Positions 1 to 7,818 of a stretch of 64,000 nt of DNA are shown one piece after another. Source of the DNA: Denitromonas sp. (GTDB lineage: Bacteria > Pseudomonadota > Gammaproteobacteria > Burkholderiales > Rhodocyclaceae); contig NZ_JAUCBR010000004.1 in the NCBI RefSeq assembly GCF_034676725.1, positions 1,689,501-1,753,500 of the forward strand, given 5' to 3'. Every line of letters starts with the position of its first letter. Positions within the stretch are counted from its first letter, which is position 1. Both the position numbers and the translations under genes were made by a program. The notes beneath the pieces are model-generated. The model made no database searches and had not been told where the DNA came from. It saw only the letters and a list, made by a program, of their open reading frames with translations.

Positions 1-63
1 GGTATCCCCCGAAGTGGCGCGCGCCCACCTGGCGCGGTTGCGGGCGGCCCTGCGCGACCCGTG
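1..63 (+). CDS. C-terminal tail of an unidentified upstream gene (partial)
   Basis: Reading frame 2 is open from the window edge and ends at a TGA at 61-63, giving a tail that ends ...LRAALRDP. The codons are GC-rich like the neighbours. In related elements a ParB-like or DUF2857-type gene lies at this place, but 20 residues are too few to say which. It could also be a chance open frame. Confidence 0.35.
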
Positions 64-71
64 ACCGGCCG

Positions 72-92
72 AGCTATCCCCTGGGGATAGCT
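72..92. repeat. Intergenic palindrome, copy 1
   Basis: A perfect inverted repeat with 10-bp arms AGCTATCCCC around one central T. It is followed by CTGGGACAG and then AGCCTTCC, and the same tail follows copy 2. It lies just after the stop of the preceding gene and before the toxin-antitoxin cassette. Perfect symmetry with a single central base suggests a protein-binding site or a hairpin; no U-tract follows, so it is not a typical terminator. Confidence 0.75.
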
Positions 93-132
93 GGGACAGG
101 GAGCCTTCCGGCGGGTCAATCCGGCTACACTC

Positions 133-161
133 TTGCCAAGGTCTCAATTGAGATACAAAAT
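133..161 (+). promoter_or_regulatory. Probable promoter/operator of the toxin-antitoxin operon
   Basis: A perfect 12-bp palindrome TCTCAATTGAGA (142-153) lies between a possible -35 TTGCCA (133-138) and a possible -10 CAAAAT (156-161, spacer 17). RelB/RHH antitoxins usually repress their own operon by binding such palindromes, so this is the likely operator. The region is AT-rich compared with its surroundings. An SD-like ACAGGAGAAG follows, ahead of the ATG at 192. Confidence 0.5.
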
Positions 162-191
162 AGGGGCTAATGCATAACAGGAGAAGCAACG

Positions 192-491
192 ATGGCCGCA
201 CAGACTTCGATGCTGCACATCCGCGTGGACGATAAGCTCAAGGCCGATGCAGCCGAGAAACTCGCCGGGGTCGGCCTCACCGTTTCGGACGCCGTGCGCA
301 TCCTGCTGACCCGTGTGGTCAAGGAAGGCGCACTGCCGGCTGGCCTCACGGCCGACCCGGAGGCCTACGATGCCTGGTTCCGGGCGAAGGTCCAGGAGGC
401 GCTGGCCGACACACGGCCGCCGGTGCCGCACCAGCAGGTCATGGATGAGGCGCAGGCCCTGATCGACAGGAAGCGGCGTGCGCGTACTTGA
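192..491 (+). CDS. RelB/DinJ-type ribbon-helix-helix antitoxin
   Basis: A 99-residue protein whose first half fits a RelB/DinJ antitoxin: a short beta strand (MLHIRVDDKLKADA) followed by two helices with VSDAVRILLTRVV. The family binds DNA as a dimer to repress its own operon, and its C-terminal half wraps the toxin. The C-terminal part here is charged and helical, ending in a basic tail (DRKRRART). The start ATG at 192 has an SD-like AGGAGAAG and lies just behind a palindromic operator. It overlaps the downstream toxin gene by 14 bp, typical of antitoxin-toxin pairs. The family is clear; its exact subfamily is not. Confidence 0.85.
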   Translation: MAAQTSMLHIRVDDKLKADAAEKLAGVGLTVSDAVRILLTRVVKEGALPAGLTADPEAYDAWFRAKVQEALADTRPPVPHQQVMDEAQALIDRKRRART

Positions 492-765
492 GTGGCGGGA
501 AGCTGCCCGCGCCGACCTGCTGGCGATTGTTGACTACATCTCGGACGACAACCCCGATGCCGCGCAGCGGTTGAAGGACGACATCGAGGCCAAGGCCGCG
601 AAGCTGCCGGAGCGCCCGAAGCTCTACCGGCCTGGCCGCGTGGCCGGCACGCGGGAGATGGTCGTGCGTGCGAACTACGTGGTGGTCTACATGGAGGACA
701 CCCGCGCGGTGTCCATCCTGCGCGTGTTGCACGCCGCGCAGCAGTGGCCGCCGGCACGGGAGTGA
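478..765 (+). CDS. RelE/ParE-superfamily toxin
   Basis: A 95-residue protein with the ParE/RelE fold signature: N-terminal strand and helix (VLEWREAARADLLAIVDYISDD), a middle RPGRVAGTREMVV stretch, and the terminal YVVVYMEDTRAVSILRVLHAAQQWP, which is typical of ParE-type proteins. RelE members cleave mRNA in the ribosome, whereas ParE members act on gyrase; the ending HAAQQWP points more to ParE. Translation appears to start at GTG 478, inside the end of the antitoxin gene, implying coupling. The target is not established by sequence alone. Confidence 0.83.
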   Translation: MRVLEWREAARADLLAIVDYISDDNPDAAQRLKDDIEAKAAKLPERPKLYRPGRVAGTREMVVRANYVVVYMEDTRAVSILRVLHAAQQWPPARE

Positions 766-793
766 AGGAGGTTTTCCTCACTGGAGATTCACC

Positions 794-985
794 ATGAATA
801 CCAAGGAGCCTGAAGCAGCCAAACTCAAGGCGCTGCAGGAAGCAGCTTGCATGGGCTGGGCCGACATCGCCGCCGGCCGCCATGCCGATGTTGCCGACGG
901 CCAACTCGAAGGTTTCATTGCACAGTTGGGACAGCAGGCGGCGCTTGCCGTCGCTACCCGCCGCGAGGCTATCCCCAGGGGATAG
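794..985 (+). CDS. Small protein after the toxin, possibly ParD-like
   Basis: A 63-residue reading frame with a good start context (GGAGATTCACC before ATG 794), 28 bp after the toxin gene. Its middle resembles the toxin-wrapping tail of ParD-type antitoxins (KLKALQEAACMGWADIAAG ... LEGFIAQLG), but no DNA-binding ribbon is present. Its last codons (EAIPRG) are made from palindrome copy 2, so the end of the gene may be accidental. It may be a decayed antitoxin, or a third gene of the cassette. Function not known. Confidence 0.45.
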   Translation: MNTKEPEAAKLKALQEAACMGWADIAAGRHADVADGQLEGFIAQLGQQAALAVATRREAIPRG

Positions 986-986
986 C
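968..986. repeat. Intergenic palindrome, copy 2
   Basis: Inverted repeat with 9-bp arms GCTATCCCC around a central A; the core differs from copy 1 only in the central base. The following CTGGGACAG and AGCCTTCC are shared with copy 1, so the repeated unit is about 40 bp. Copies 1 and 2 bracket the toxin-antitoxin cassette. Confidence 0.75.
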
Positions 987-1108
987 TGGGACAGCCAGCC
1001 TTCCCGCCACCGACAAACCGGGCGCACGCCGATTGCGGTTTGTTGACTGACGGCCTTCCGGGCGGTGCCGATGCTGGCGACTCGTTCCGTTAATGCGAGT
1101 CGTCACCC

Positions 1109-1888
1109 ATGGCCAATGAACCCCTGCAACTGAATCTCGGGTCGCTGCGCAGCGCGATGTCGCTGACGCTGCACACGCACCACGCTTCGCGCATCTGGCA
1201 CGGCCGTGCGCCGACCGAGGGGCGCGCCGGCATCATCGGACTCAACGGCTTCATCAGTGCGATGAACAAGATGAAGCGCGGCGCCGAGCAGGACGATCCG
1301 TACTCGGACTGGTGGATGTTGCGGATCGAGGACAAACTCGCCGACACCAAGACCCGTCTGCAGACCCTGCGCGAACAGGTGGATCAGGCCCTGGCCGACG
1401 TGCCCCCGGCGCTGTCGCTGGGCGAGAACATGAACGTGCAGCCGGTGAAGCTGCCGCTGTTCGTGAACGCCCAGCTCGGCTTCATGGCGGTGTATCTGCT
1501 GGCCGACTACGACGACCTGGCACGCAAACTCATCCTGGCGCACCACACGGCGCTGATCGACCGCAGCGCCTTGGAGCGCTGGCTCAATGATGGTGCGCAC
1601 GCGCTGCGCAGCCTGTTCTCGCTGGCCCAGCAGTACCGCTACTCGGGCACGACGCGCGATGACTTCACGGCGAAGAACGCGGCGGCGCGAGCGGCGCTGG
1701 AGAAGTTCGGCGAGTTGCCGCAGGACGTGCTGGAAGGCACGCGCCGCTCGCGTTTCGCGCCACCCATCGCGCGGCGGACGACCAAGCCCGGCACGCCGCC
1801 TGCTGCGCCCGCCATCAAGCCCGATGCGCCGGCTCACAAGGATGGCGCAGCCAATCCGGCGACGGGTAATGAGGGTGCTGACGCATGA
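1109..1888 (+). CDS. Integrating conjugative element protein, PFL_4669 (TIGR03761) family
   Basis: A 259-residue protein recognised by its opening LNLGSLRSAMSLTLHTHHAS and the segment GIIGLNGFISAMNKMK as the PFL_4669 family of PFGI-1-type ICEs. The family has no proven activity; it always lies beside DUF3158, ssb and topB, implying a role in element DNA metabolism. The last 45 residues are a Pro/Ala-rich low-complexity tail. The stop overlaps the next start (ATGA at 1885), so the two are translationally coupled. The start ATG 1109 has only a weak SD. Confidence 0.85.
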   Translation: MANEPLQLNLGSLRSAMSLTLHTHHASRIWHGRAPTEGRAGIIGLNGFISAMNKMKRGAEQDDPYSDWWMLRIEDKLADTKTRLQTLREQVDQALADVPPALSLGENMNVQPVKLPLFVNAQLGFMAVYLLADYDDLARKLILAHHTALIDRSALERWLNDGAHALRSLFSLAQQYRYSGTTRDDFTAKNAAARAALEKFGELPQDVLEGTRRSRFAPPIARRTTKPGTPPAAPAIKPDAPAHKDGAANPATGNEGADA

Positions 1889-2433
1889 CGGCATCGCCCC
1901 CCATCGGTCACTCCACGCGCTTCGTGGCGCTGGAACAGGCGGACTTCCAGCGGCTGGAACACGCAGGCTACCTAAAAGGCCTTTTACAGCCTTTTAAGGG
2001 TAAGGGGAGTCTGGAGACCTGGGCCAGCCAGTGCGCAGCGCTGCGCGACGACGTGATTGGCGTGGCGCAGCGGCGCGTGCTGCCCCAGGCGCGCGCCTAC
2101 CCCTTCAGCCTGCTCCACGTGCAACTGGTCCAGCAGGCCACTGGCGCAGGGACGACCTTCCTGCGCTGGCGCAACCTCGACCGTTCCTCCATGGGCGTGG
2201 CGTTGTGGGAGGCCCTGCTGGCCAACCCCGCGACGCCGGCCTCGCTGATCGACGAGCTGTACGCGATGGAACTGCAGCGCATCGTGCTGAACATGCAGAT
2301 CAGCCTGACCCACAGCATCGCTCGCCAAGCCCTGGAATGTGCCAGCAAGGCCGCGCAGGCCGAAGCGGCTTACCTGCGGCGCGTCCACGGGCATACCGCG
2401 TCCGTTCCACCCACCACCAAGGAGTCACCATGA
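1885..2433 (+). CDS. DUF3158 family protein
   Basis: A 182-residue protein matching the DUF3158 family by sequence character and position: it lies between the PFL_4669-family gene and ssb, overlapping both by ATGA junctions (1885 and 2430). The segment FLRWRNLDRSSMGVALWEAL is the most recognisable part. No catalytic motif is visible. Tight coupling with the SSB gene suggests a part in ICE replication or partition, which is inference. Confidence 0.78.
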   Translation: MTASPPIGHSTRFVALEQADFQRLEHAGYLKGLLQPFKGKGSLETWASQCAALRDDVIGVAQRRVLPQARAYPFSLLHVQLVQQATGAGTTFLRWRNLDRSSMGVALWEALLANPATPASLIDELYAMELQRIVLNMQISLTHSIARQALECASKAAQAEAAYLRRVHGHTASVPPTTKESP

Positions 2434-2813
2434 GCACGCACTTCGTCGGCGAGGGCAACATCGGTTCTGCGCCGGACTACCGCGAATTCCCGAACGGCAA
2501 CGACGAGCCGCGCCGGCTGCTTCGCCTGAACGTCTACTTCGACAACCCGATCCCGAAGAAGGACGGCGAGTACGAAGATCGCGGCGGCTTCTGGGCGCCC
2601 GTGGAGCTGTGGCACCGCGACGCCGAGCACTGGAAGACGCTGTACCAGAAAAGTATGCGGGTGCTGGTCGAGGGCCGCACCGTGCGCGACGAATGGGAGG
2701 ACGCCGACGAGAACGAGCGCGTGACGTTCAAGGTCGAGGCGCGGCGCGTGGGCATCCTGCCGTACCGCATCGAGTCGGTGGCGCTCAGCGCCAAGCCGGC
2801 CGGCGGACAGTAG
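2430..2813 (+). CDS. ssb: ICE single-stranded DNA-binding protein
   Basis: A 127-residue OB-fold protein. It opens with a segment typical of SSBs (FVGEGNIGSAPDYREF), then has strands FWAPVELWHRDAEHW and MRVLVEGRTVRDEWED. It lacks the long acidic C-terminal tail of housekeeping SSB, ending in KPAGGQ. ICE-encoded SSBs of this class coat the single strand during replication of the excised circle. Start ATG 2430 follows AAGGAGTCACC and overlaps the DUF3158 stop. A gap of 294 bp with palindrome copy 3 separates it from topB. Confidence 0.85.
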   Translation: MSTHFVGEGNIGSAPDYREFPNGNDEPRRLLRLNVYFDNPIPKKDGEYEDRGGFWAPVELWHRDAEHWKTLYQKSMRVLVEGRTVRDEWEDADENERVTFKVEARRVGILPYRIESVALSAKPAGGQ

Positions 2814-2878
2814 TTCGCCCATCGCCGCTCCCCTGAGGGCGGCTGTAGCAACCGTCATACGCCCGCGATGCACCAGCG

Positions 2879-2899
2879 AGCTATCCCCAGGGGATAGCT
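2879..2899. repeat. Intergenic palindrome, copy 3
   Basis: A perfect inverted repeat with 10-bp arms AGCTATCCCC around a central A, in the 294-bp gap between ssb and topB. It shares the whole core with copies 1 and 2, but not the GGGACAG tail. The rest of this gap shows no gene. Confidence 0.75.
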
Positions 2900-3107
2900 C
2901 CAAGGTCGTCCACAGAGTTCCAGCCGCCCTCCCGAAACGACGCTCTTGCTGTGCCAGCTCCTGCGGTCTATGCGCACTGCTGCGGCAACGGACCGCCTGC
3001 CGATCACAAAGCGGTGTCTGCATCAATCGGCTTCCTTGCTGCCGGCATCTCCTGGCCCCGCCAAGCTGACGCCCATCCGATGAACCGCACATTTTCAAGG
3101 AGGCTTC

Positions 3108-5123
3108 ATGCGCGTGTTCCTGTGCGAGAAGCCCTCCCAGGGCAAGGACATCGCCCGTGTGCTGGGTGCCGTTCAACGCGGCAACGGCTGCTACAGCGGC
3201 GCGGGTGTCGTCGTGACCTGGTGCATCGGTCATCTGGTGGAGGCGGTTCCGCCCGAAGGCTACGGCGAGCAATACAAGCGCTGGGCCATCGAGCAACTGC
3301 CCATTCTTCCCGAGCGTTGGCGTGTCGAGCCCAAGGCGGCGACCGCAGCGCAATTCAAGGTCGTGCAGCAGCTCGTCGCCAAGGCGGGCGAGCTGGTGAT
3401 AGCGACCGACGCCGACCGCGAGGGCGAGATGATCGCCCGCGAGATCATCGACCTGTGCGGCTACCGCGGGCCGATTCAGCGCCTGTGGCTGTCGGCGCTC
3501 AACGATGCGTCGATCCGCAAAGCGCTGGGTGCGCTCAAGCCGTCCGCCGAGACGCTGCCGCTGTATTTCTCCGCACTCGCCCGATCGCGCGCCGACTGGC
3601 TGATCGGGATGAACCTGAGCCGCTTGTTCACACTGCTGGGGCGTCAGGCCGGCTATACGGGCGTGCTGTCGGTGGGGCGCGTGCAGACGCCGACGCTGAA
3701 GTTGGTCGTGGATCGTGATCGCGAGATCGCGCGATTCGTCTCCATGCCGTATTGGGCCGTGGATGTGCTGCTATCCCATGCCGGCCAATCCTTCACCGCG
3801 AGCTGGATACCGCCCGAAGGCAGCACGGATGCAGCGGGTCGCTGCCTTCAGCAGCCGGTGGCGCAGCAGGCTGCGGATCGCATTCGCGCGGCACGCGATG
3901 CGCAGGTCGTGTCGGTGGACACCGAGCGCGTGCGCGAGGCACCGCCGCTGCCGTTCGACCTGGGCACGCTGCAGGAGGTGTGCTCCAAGCAGTTGGGCCT
4001 CGACGTGCAGGAGACGCTGGACATTGCCCAGGCGCTGTACGAGACGCACAAGGCGACAACGTATCCGCGCTCGGATTCGGGCTACCTACCCGAGAGCATG
4101 CTGGCCGAGGTGCCGACCGTACTCGACAGTCTGGTCAAGACCGACCCCAGCCTGCGGCCGCTGATCGAGCGCCTGGATCGCCAACAGCGCTCGCGTGCAT
4201 GGAACGACGGCAAGGTGTCGGCTCACCACGGCATCATCCCGACGCTGGAGCCCGCCAACCTGTCGGCCATGAACGAGAAGGAACTGGCCGTCTACCGGCT
4301 GATCCGCGCCCATTACCTCGCGCAGTTCCTCCCGCACCATGAGTTCGACCGGACGGTAGCGCAGTTCTCGTGCGGCAGTCAGTCGCTGGCGGCCGTGGGC
4401 AAGCAGATCGCCGTCACCGGCTGGCGTGAGGTGCTGGCGACGCCGGGGCCGGACGATGCCGATGGCAAGGATGCGCAGCGCAGCCAGGTGCTGCCCGCCC
4501 TGCATGCGGGCCTGTCCTGCCCGGTCGGAAAGGTGGATCTCAAGGCGCTGAAGACGCTGCCGCCCAAACCCTACACGCAGGGCGAGCTGATCAAGGCCAT
4601 GAAGACCGTCGCCAAGTTCGTGACCGACCCGCGCCTGAAACAGAAGCTGCGAGATACCACCGGCATCGGCACCGAGGCGACACGCGCCAACATCATCAAC
4701 GGTCTGATCGGTCGCGGCTACCTGGTCAAGAAAGGCCGCGCCGTCCGCGCTTCCGACGCGGCATTCACGCTCATCGACGCGGTGCCCTCGGCCATCGCCG
4801 ACCCCGGCACCACGGCGGTGTGGGAGCAGGCGCTGGACATGATCGAGGCCGGCCAGATGGCGCTAGACACCTTCATCGAGAAGCAGTCCGTGTGGGTCGG
4901 TCAGCTCGTGCAGCAGTACCGCGGCGCGACGCTCTCGCTCAAGCTGCCGCCGGCGCCGGCCTGCCCGCAGTGCGGCGCACCGATGCAGCAGCGCACGGGC
5001 AAGAGCGGCGCGTTCTGGTCCTGCTCGCGCTACCCGGACTGCAAGGGCACATTGCCGATCGAGTCCCCGACGGGCCGGCGCAGCGCACCGCGCAAGCGGC
5101 GCGCAGTACCCAAGGCGTCCTGA
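3108..5123 (+). CDS. topB: DNA topoisomerase III (type IA)
   Basis: A 671-residue type IA topoisomerase. The TOPRIM domain is at the N-terminus with E7 (FLCEKPSQGKD) and the DxD pair D101/D103 (TDADREGE). The catalytic tyrosine is Y319 in TTYPRSDSGYLPE. A single C-terminal zinc finger (CPQCG ... CSRYPDC) begins near residue 619. The enzyme decatenates single-stranded intermediates; in ICEs it is thought to help replication and resolution of the circular form. ATG 3108 has a strong AAGGAGG. All key residues are present. It ends the maintenance block. Confidence 0.95.
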   Translation: MRVFLCEKPSQGKDIARVLGAVQRGNGCYSGAGVVVTWCIGHLVEAVPPEGYGEQYKRWAIEQLPILPERWRVEPKAATAAQFKVVQQLVAKAGELVIATDADREGEMIAREIIDLCGYRGPIQRLWLSALNDASIRKALGALKPSAETLPLYFSALARSRADWLIGMNLSRLFTLLGRQAGYTGVLSVGRVQTPTLKLVVDRDREIARFVSMPYWAVDVLLSHAGQSFTASWIPPEGSTDAAGRCLQQPVAQQAADRIRAARDAQVVSVDTERVREAPPLPFDLGTLQEVCSKQLGLDVQETLDIAQALYETHKATTYPRSDSGYLPESMLAEVPTVLDSLVKTDPSLRPLIERLDRQQRSRAWNDGKVSAHHGIIPTLEPANLSAMNEKELAVYRLIRAHYLAQFLPHHEFDRTVAQFSCGSQSLAAVGKQIAVTGWREVLATPGPDDADGKDAQRSQVLPALHAGLSCPVGKVDLKALKTLPPKPYTQGELIKAMKTVAKFVTDPRLKQKLRDTTGIGTEATRANIINGLIGRGYLVKKGRAVRASDAAFTLIDAVPSAIADPGTTAVWEQALDMIEAGQMALDTFIEKQSVWVGQLVQQYRGATLSLKLPPAPACPQCGAPMQQRTGKSGAFWSCSRYPDCKGTLPIESPTGRRSAPRKRRAVPKAS

Positions 5124-5906
5124 TCCTCGCTTCCCCCCTGCCGCGCCGGCCATTTCACCGGCGGCGAGGCAAACGTCCCGCACCGCGCGGGACTCCAAAG
5201 CGCGCGTCTCCTTCTGCAACGGTGTGCGCGCCCCGTCTGCCCGCCATCGGGCGACGGGGCGAGAAGGTCATTGCTCCACGAATCGAGCTTGCCGCCATTC
5301 CACTGATCGGTGTCCTTTCCGTCCATCACGAGGGGCCTCCTGACGCCTTGCTGTCGCGCGAGTCGTCAGGAGGCCTCTTGGGGTCGACGGTATTCAGTGC
5401 CGGTGCCCGCCGGCGGAACAACGGGCTCCCTTTGTGCGCGTATGCGTGCCAAAGGTTTCCGGCCCCAGCCACGAAACGGGCCGGGTGCGATTGCTGACGC
5501 AGCGAACGGCTTTGACGACGGCCTGCGCTGACGCAGCCCACAGGTGGCTTTCCTTCCTCTCCAGCCGAAGGCCCGCGTGGCCTTCGGCGTCCTGGTCTTT
5601 GCCTTGTCCCGTGACGCGGGCCATTGCCCTAAAGCGGGCCGTCCGCGATTCGGTTTTCCCTGCGACGGCAGCCATGCTTCGCGCCCATCCTCACGCCATG
5701 CGTTGCTGACAGTCGTCAGCGGCATGCCCTGGCAGTCTCGGTCTTCAAGACTGCAACGCGGTTCGCCGCGTTGACCGATCCAGTCCGCTTCGCATCGCCC
5801 ACCGCGGACGCTCGCCGGCCTGGCGACGATGCACTTTTCTCAACCACCCGAGGGGAACCCCATCCCCTGCGGGATGCGTGCTCCCCGACCCACCAAGGAG
5901 CACGGC
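5124..5906. other. 783-bp non-coding leader with hairpins and a structured RNA element
   Basis: No convincing gene lies here. The stretch holds a hairpin with a perfect 12-bp stem (GGCCTCCTGACG at 5334-5345 with CGTCAGGAGGCC at 5364-5375, 18-nt loop) and the three-stem RNA element at 5706-5776. A further small hairpin (CATCCC 5861-5866 / GGGATG 5871-5876) lies just before the SD of the next gene. The position is that of a long 5' leader for the block of conserved genes starting at 5907. Confidence 0.55.
5706..5776 (+). ncRNA. Structured RNA element copy A (radC-motif-like)
   Basis: Three consecutive hairpins: CTGAC/GTCAG (5706-5710/5715-5719), GCAGTC/GACTGC (5732-5737/5749-5754) and ACGCGG/CCGCGT (5756-5761/5766-5771). 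CATGCCC follows the first stem and CTTCAA sits in the second loop. Four copies occur in the window and paired bases change together between copies, so it acts as RNA. It starts 201 nt before an ATG. It resembles in position the known radC RNA motif found in 5' leaders of ICE-type genes. Confidence 0.65.
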
Positions 5907-6143
5907 ATGTCTGAACCTTCCGCATCTTCCTCTGCAACCGCAGTGCGCAGTGGTGCGCTGGCGCTGGTCTGGACCGGCAAGCGTTTGCCGCTACAGGTGC
6001 TGCGCAGCGCGGCCGGCCACTACATCGGCACGCAAGACGATGAAGGCCCGGTATCGCGGGAGTCCGTCGAGTATTTCCCGAACCACCTCGCAGCACAGCG
6101 CGCCCTGGATGCCCATGCCTGGACACAGCGCGCTCACCCCTGA
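5907..6143 (+). CDS. Small conserved ICE protein, unknown function
   Basis: A 78-residue hypothetical protein beginning MSEPSASSSATAVRSGALAL, with start ATG 5907 after AAGGAGCACGGC. The first dozen residues are Ser/Ala-rich; the rest may form a small beta-rich domain (ALVWTGKRLPLQVLRSAAGHYIG). No known motif. It is the first gene after the structured leader and lies 25 bp before the next gene, so they probably share a transcript. Confidence 0.6.
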   Translation: MSEPSASSSATAVRSGALALVWTGKRLPLQVLRSAAGHYIGTQDDEGPVSRESVEYFPNHLAAQRALDAHAWTQRAHP

Positions 6144-6168
6144 TTCCCACCCTTCAAGGAGTTCTCTC

Positions 6169-6561
6169 ATGAATCTGTCTTTACCCGAAGACGTGCTCGA
6201 TCAGATGGCGCTGGAACAGGCGAACTTCGACGCTGCACCGCAGGCCTTCTTCGAGGCCTGGAAGCGCGGCGCGCAGATCGCCGGCCACGAGTGGTTCGGC
6301 GACGGCACACGCGAAGGTCTGCAGCGTGCCACCACCAAGTGGGACCTGCGGCCCAACATGCTGATGCTCAACGACGCCCTGGGTGTGCTGAGCAGCGGTC
6401 AACGCATGTTCCTGTCCGCGATGGTGAGCTTCTACAACTCCCGCGAGGGCGGCGCGATGCTCAAGCGTTGCGGCTTCGAGGGGCTGTCCGACTTCGGCGG
6501 CCTCGATCTGGAACGGCGCCAGGTCATCGCCGACCTCACGCTGCACTACAACGGCTGGTGA
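6169..6561 (+). CDS. Conserved ICE protein, unknown function
   Basis: A 130-residue soluble protein (start ATG 6169 after CAAGGAG). It is mainly helical, with segments ALEQANFDAAPQAFFEAWK and MLMLNDALGVLSSGQRMFLS, and ends with HYNGW. No enzyme motif or membrane segment. It belongs to the chain of conserved genes found between topB and the helicase gene in this ICE family. Function not recognised. Confidence 0.7.
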   Translation: MNLSLPEDVLDQMALEQANFDAAPQAFFEAWKRGAQIAGHEWFGDGTREGLQRATTKWDLRPNMLMLNDALGVLSSGQRMFLSAMVSFYNSREGGAMLKRCGFEGLSDFGGLDLERRQVIADLTLHYNGW

Positions 6562-6601
6562 GCCGCGCCTGGCAACCCACCGTCCTTTCATCCCACCCCA
6601 C

Positions 6602-6637
6602 GAGGGACATGCGTCCCCGTTCGGGGCCATGTCCCTC
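6602..6637 (+). promoter_or_regulatory. Intergenic hairpin GAGGGACATG/CATGTCCCTC
   Basis: Arms at 6602-6611 and 6628-6637 pair over 10 bp, with an inner CCCC/GGGG stem (6615-6618/6623-6626). A pyrimidine run CTTCCTTTC follows but not a clean U-tract. It lies in the 250-bp gap between two conserved genes; it may be a processing or attenuation signal. Confidence 0.5.
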
Positions 6638-6811
6638 CTTCCTTTCGCAGGAGCGGCCATGTCCCGAATCAGCATCTTCCACTGACCTGCACCGCCCGCC
6701 ACCAGGGCGGCCAGACGCCGCGGCCGGCTGACCGGTTGCCACTTCATCCACTCGCTGGGGTTCAATCCCCGGCAGGGGATTGCCTCGGCCATCCTCTGCT
6801 GGAGGAATCCC

Positions 6812-7528
6812 ATGTCCCATTCCAAAAACCCCTTCGTCCGCGGCTACGATGGCCTGTCCGTGCAGCGGCTGCTGGCGATTTCCTACGACGACGACTGCCC
6901 GCTGAGCTATCTGCCGCTGCACGTCTCGCAGTCGCACCTGCCGGACAGCCAGGTCGAGCGCCATGCCTGCGTCTTCTGCGACGACTTCGCGCTGATCACC
7001 GAGGGCCAGAACGTGCCGCCCGAGCTGGACGCGCAGTGCCCCAGCCACGGTATCGCCCGAAACCTCGTCTACGCCGTCATGGCCGAAGAAGCCGGCCAGC
7101 CGCTGCACGTCGGCGATACCTACTCCGAGGAAGCCGCGCGCGAGGTGGTACGCCGCCTGCGCTTCGAGACCGGGTTCTACAGCCGTGCCTGGGAAATCAG
7201 TTCGGCGCACATCACCGAGGAGGCCGGTCGCTTCCTCGCCGAACTGGCGGACATCGCCACGCCGAGCGGTTTTCTGTTCGTGGCCTTCCGCATTCCCTAC
7301 AGCCCGGCGGTCGGCATGAAGCTGATCGCCACGCCCTGGACGGATGCGAACCTGCAGCATGTCGAGGGCATCACCGCCGAAGAGCTGCGGCAGGAGCACC
7401 GGGCCAAGGGCGTGCCGGAGTCCCTCGTGGAAGTGTTGCACCTGGCTGCGCTCGCTGACGTTCGCATGTTGGTGTTCGATGCCGACGCGCCCGTGCTGGA
7501 CGGGCTGACGCTCTACGACGACGAGTAA
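6812..7528 (+). CDS. Conserved ICE protein, unknown function
   Basis: A 238-residue acidic soluble protein with start ATG 6812 after a GGAGGAATCCC SD. Features include CPLSYLPLHVSQSHLPDS, a possible metal-binding CVFC pair, and an acidic end TLYDDE. I cannot name a family with certainty. It is followed at once by a terminator-like hairpin, so it may end a transcription unit. Confidence 0.7.
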   Translation: MSHSKNPFVRGYDGLSVQRLLAISYDDDCPLSYLPLHVSQSHLPDSQVERHACVFCDDFALITEGQNVPPELDAQCPSHGIARNLVYAVMAEEAGQPLHVGDTYSEEAAREVVRRLRFETGFYSRAWEISSAHITEEAGRFLAELADIATPSGFLFVAFRIPYSPAVGMKLIATPWTDANLQHVEGITAEELRQEHRAKGVPESLVEVLHLAALADVRMLVFDADAPVLDGLTLYDDE

Positions 7529-7542
7529 CCCGCAACCCATTC

Positions 7543-7570
7543 GAGCCCCCACGTCGGGGCTCTTCTTTTT
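7543..7570 (+). terminator. Probable rho-independent terminator
   Basis: GAGCCCC (7543-7549) pairs with GGGGCTC (7556-7562), followed by TTCTTTTT. It lies 15 bp after the stop of the preceding gene and before RNA element copy B, so the downstream gene probably has its own promoter or the site is an attenuator. Confidence 0.65.
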
Positions 7571-7647
7571 CGCGGAACGCGGTGCCGGCGCATTGCCGAT
7601 TCCCAACGGACGGCCGCCGCCATGTGCCGCACGCTGGCCGCATGTTC

Positions 7648-7718
7648 GCTGGCGTTGCCGGCAGCATGCCCAGGCAGTCGAGACCTTCAAGACTGCGGCG
7701 CGGTTCGCCGTGCTGGTT
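7648..7718 (+). ncRNA. Structured RNA element copy B (radC-motif-like)
   Basis: Same three-stem plan as copy A: GCTGGC/GCCGGC (7648-7653/7657-7662), GCAGTC/GACTGC (7674-7679/7691-7696) and GCGCGG/CCGTGC (7698-7703/7708-7713, one G-U pair). CATGCCC and the CTTCAA loop are retained. The first stem is different in sequence from copy A but still pairs. It begins 171 nt upstream of the next ATG. A second hairpin (AAGGGAC 7763-7769 / GTCCCTT 7790-7796) lies between. Confidence 0.65.
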
Positions 7719-7818
7719 GCTTCGTTCTCCGGGCGCACCCGCGTCCATCCACCTCACCCTCAAGGGACAGACCTCCCTTGCGGGCGGGAGTCCCTTGGTT
7801 GCCACAAGGAGTCTCCCC

